Shown here piece by piece: positions 22,305 to 22,540 of a DNA stretch of 22,540 nt. Location: assembly GCA_900548535.1 (NCBI GenBank), contig URLG01000043.1, positions 1 through 22,540 of the forward strand, read 5' to 3'. Source of the DNA: Candidatus Segatella intestinihominis (GTDB lineage: Bacteria > Bacteroidota > Bacteroidia > Bacteroidales > Bacteroidaceae). Under the pieces are notes generated by a model. The model was given only the letters and a program-made list of their open reading frames with translations. It ran no database searches and had not been told where the DNA came from. Positions within the stretch are counted from its first letter, which is position 1. The number at the start of each line of letters is the position of its first letter. The position numbers were made by a program, and so were the translations under genes.

Positions 22305-22540
22305 ATAATGCAAAAAAGTAGGCTGTTTGAGCCATCATTCTTAAAAAAGTAGGAGAAATATTTGGTGAAGTCAAATAAAAGTTCTACCTTTGCATTAGAA
22401 GTTAACGAGAAGTGATTCTAGTTGCTCCAAGATTAATAGATTGTTAGTATTAACTATCCGTCAAGGATAGTTGCTTCGGAAAAAAATATTAGTTTTTTTA
22501 GTGGTTAATTTAGTTTTAGTAAGTATGTGATAGGATCTGT
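22305..22540 (+). promoter_or_regulatory. Strong promoter and structured leader for a gene beyond the window
   Basis: TTTG at 22361-22364 and TACCTTTG at 22385-22392 are separated by 20 nt, a perfect consensus. The transcript would start near 22398 and run at least 140 nt without an obvious gene. In the leader, AACTATCC (22452-22459) pairs with GGATAGTT (22465-22472), followed by a T-rich stretch TTAGTTTTTTTAGTG. Upstream, AAAAAAGTAGG occurs twice (about 22312 and 22342). The hairpin plus T-run could be an attenuator or simply an untranslated leader. Confidence 0.6.

Noticed and set aside
22308..22352. 14-codon frame after the FadL-like gene
   Set aside because: Too short, no promoter before it, and it consists mostly of the AAAAAAGTAGG repeat.

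Overview
The window looks like a chromosomal segment of a Bacteroidales bacterium, most likely Prevotella/Segatella (S. copri-like). Three things support this. Intergenic regions carry the Bacteroidetes sigma-ABfr promoter pattern (TTTG, about 20 nt, TAnnTTTG). Most starts lack a Shine-Dalgarno and have A-rich leaders. The gene content fits: golvesin-type amidase, PPi-dependent phosphofructokinase, a 'smalltalk' tiny protein and a FadL-like porin. Most of the window is ordinary core genome. No tRNA, rRNA, CRISPR array or intact insertion sequence was seen.

Layout. 1-346 (-) is the 5' part of pgk, divergent from 620-3408 (+), a radA - queC - TlpA-like thioredoxin run closed by a bidirectional terminator. 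3473-4641 is the odd region. It has a 30-residue smalltalk gene (3938-4030, -) with a textbook promoter and a miniature HU-like gene (3473-3673, -). A 204-bp nested inverted repeat lies between them, a second 147-bp nested palindrome lies upstream, and a GC-rich palindromic patch follows. A membrane-bound lytic transglycosylase lipoprotein (4642-5919, -) is divergent from hisG-hisD-hisC (6026-9243, +), which ends in a perfect 15-bp terminator without hisB.

9289-15614 (-) holds a 90-residue unknown gene, a PlsC-type acyltransferase, a 905-residue amidase/golvesin/FN3 surface protein, a 113-residue unknown gene and a YgiQ-family radical SAM protein. 15810-18507 (+) has PPi-phosphofructokinase, two stacked hairpins and a membrane-anchored GH25 lysozyme. 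This run converges on prmA (18588-19466, -) through a long hairpin made of GTTAGGA repeats, which supplies prmA's last codons and its stop. 19671-22304 (+) encodes an exported aromatic/glycine-rich protein and a FadL/TodX-like outer-membrane protein. The window ends in a strong promoter and a structured leader for a gene outside it.

How the genes work together. pgk and PPi-PFK are glycolytic. hisGDC supplies three histidine enzymes. Four genes act on, or are placed at, the envelope: lytic transglycosylase, amidase, GH25 lysozyme and acyltransferase. The most promising material for undescribed biology is the smalltalk / mini-HU locus with its two nested palindromes. The prmA stop codon built from an intergenic repeat is a second point of interest.
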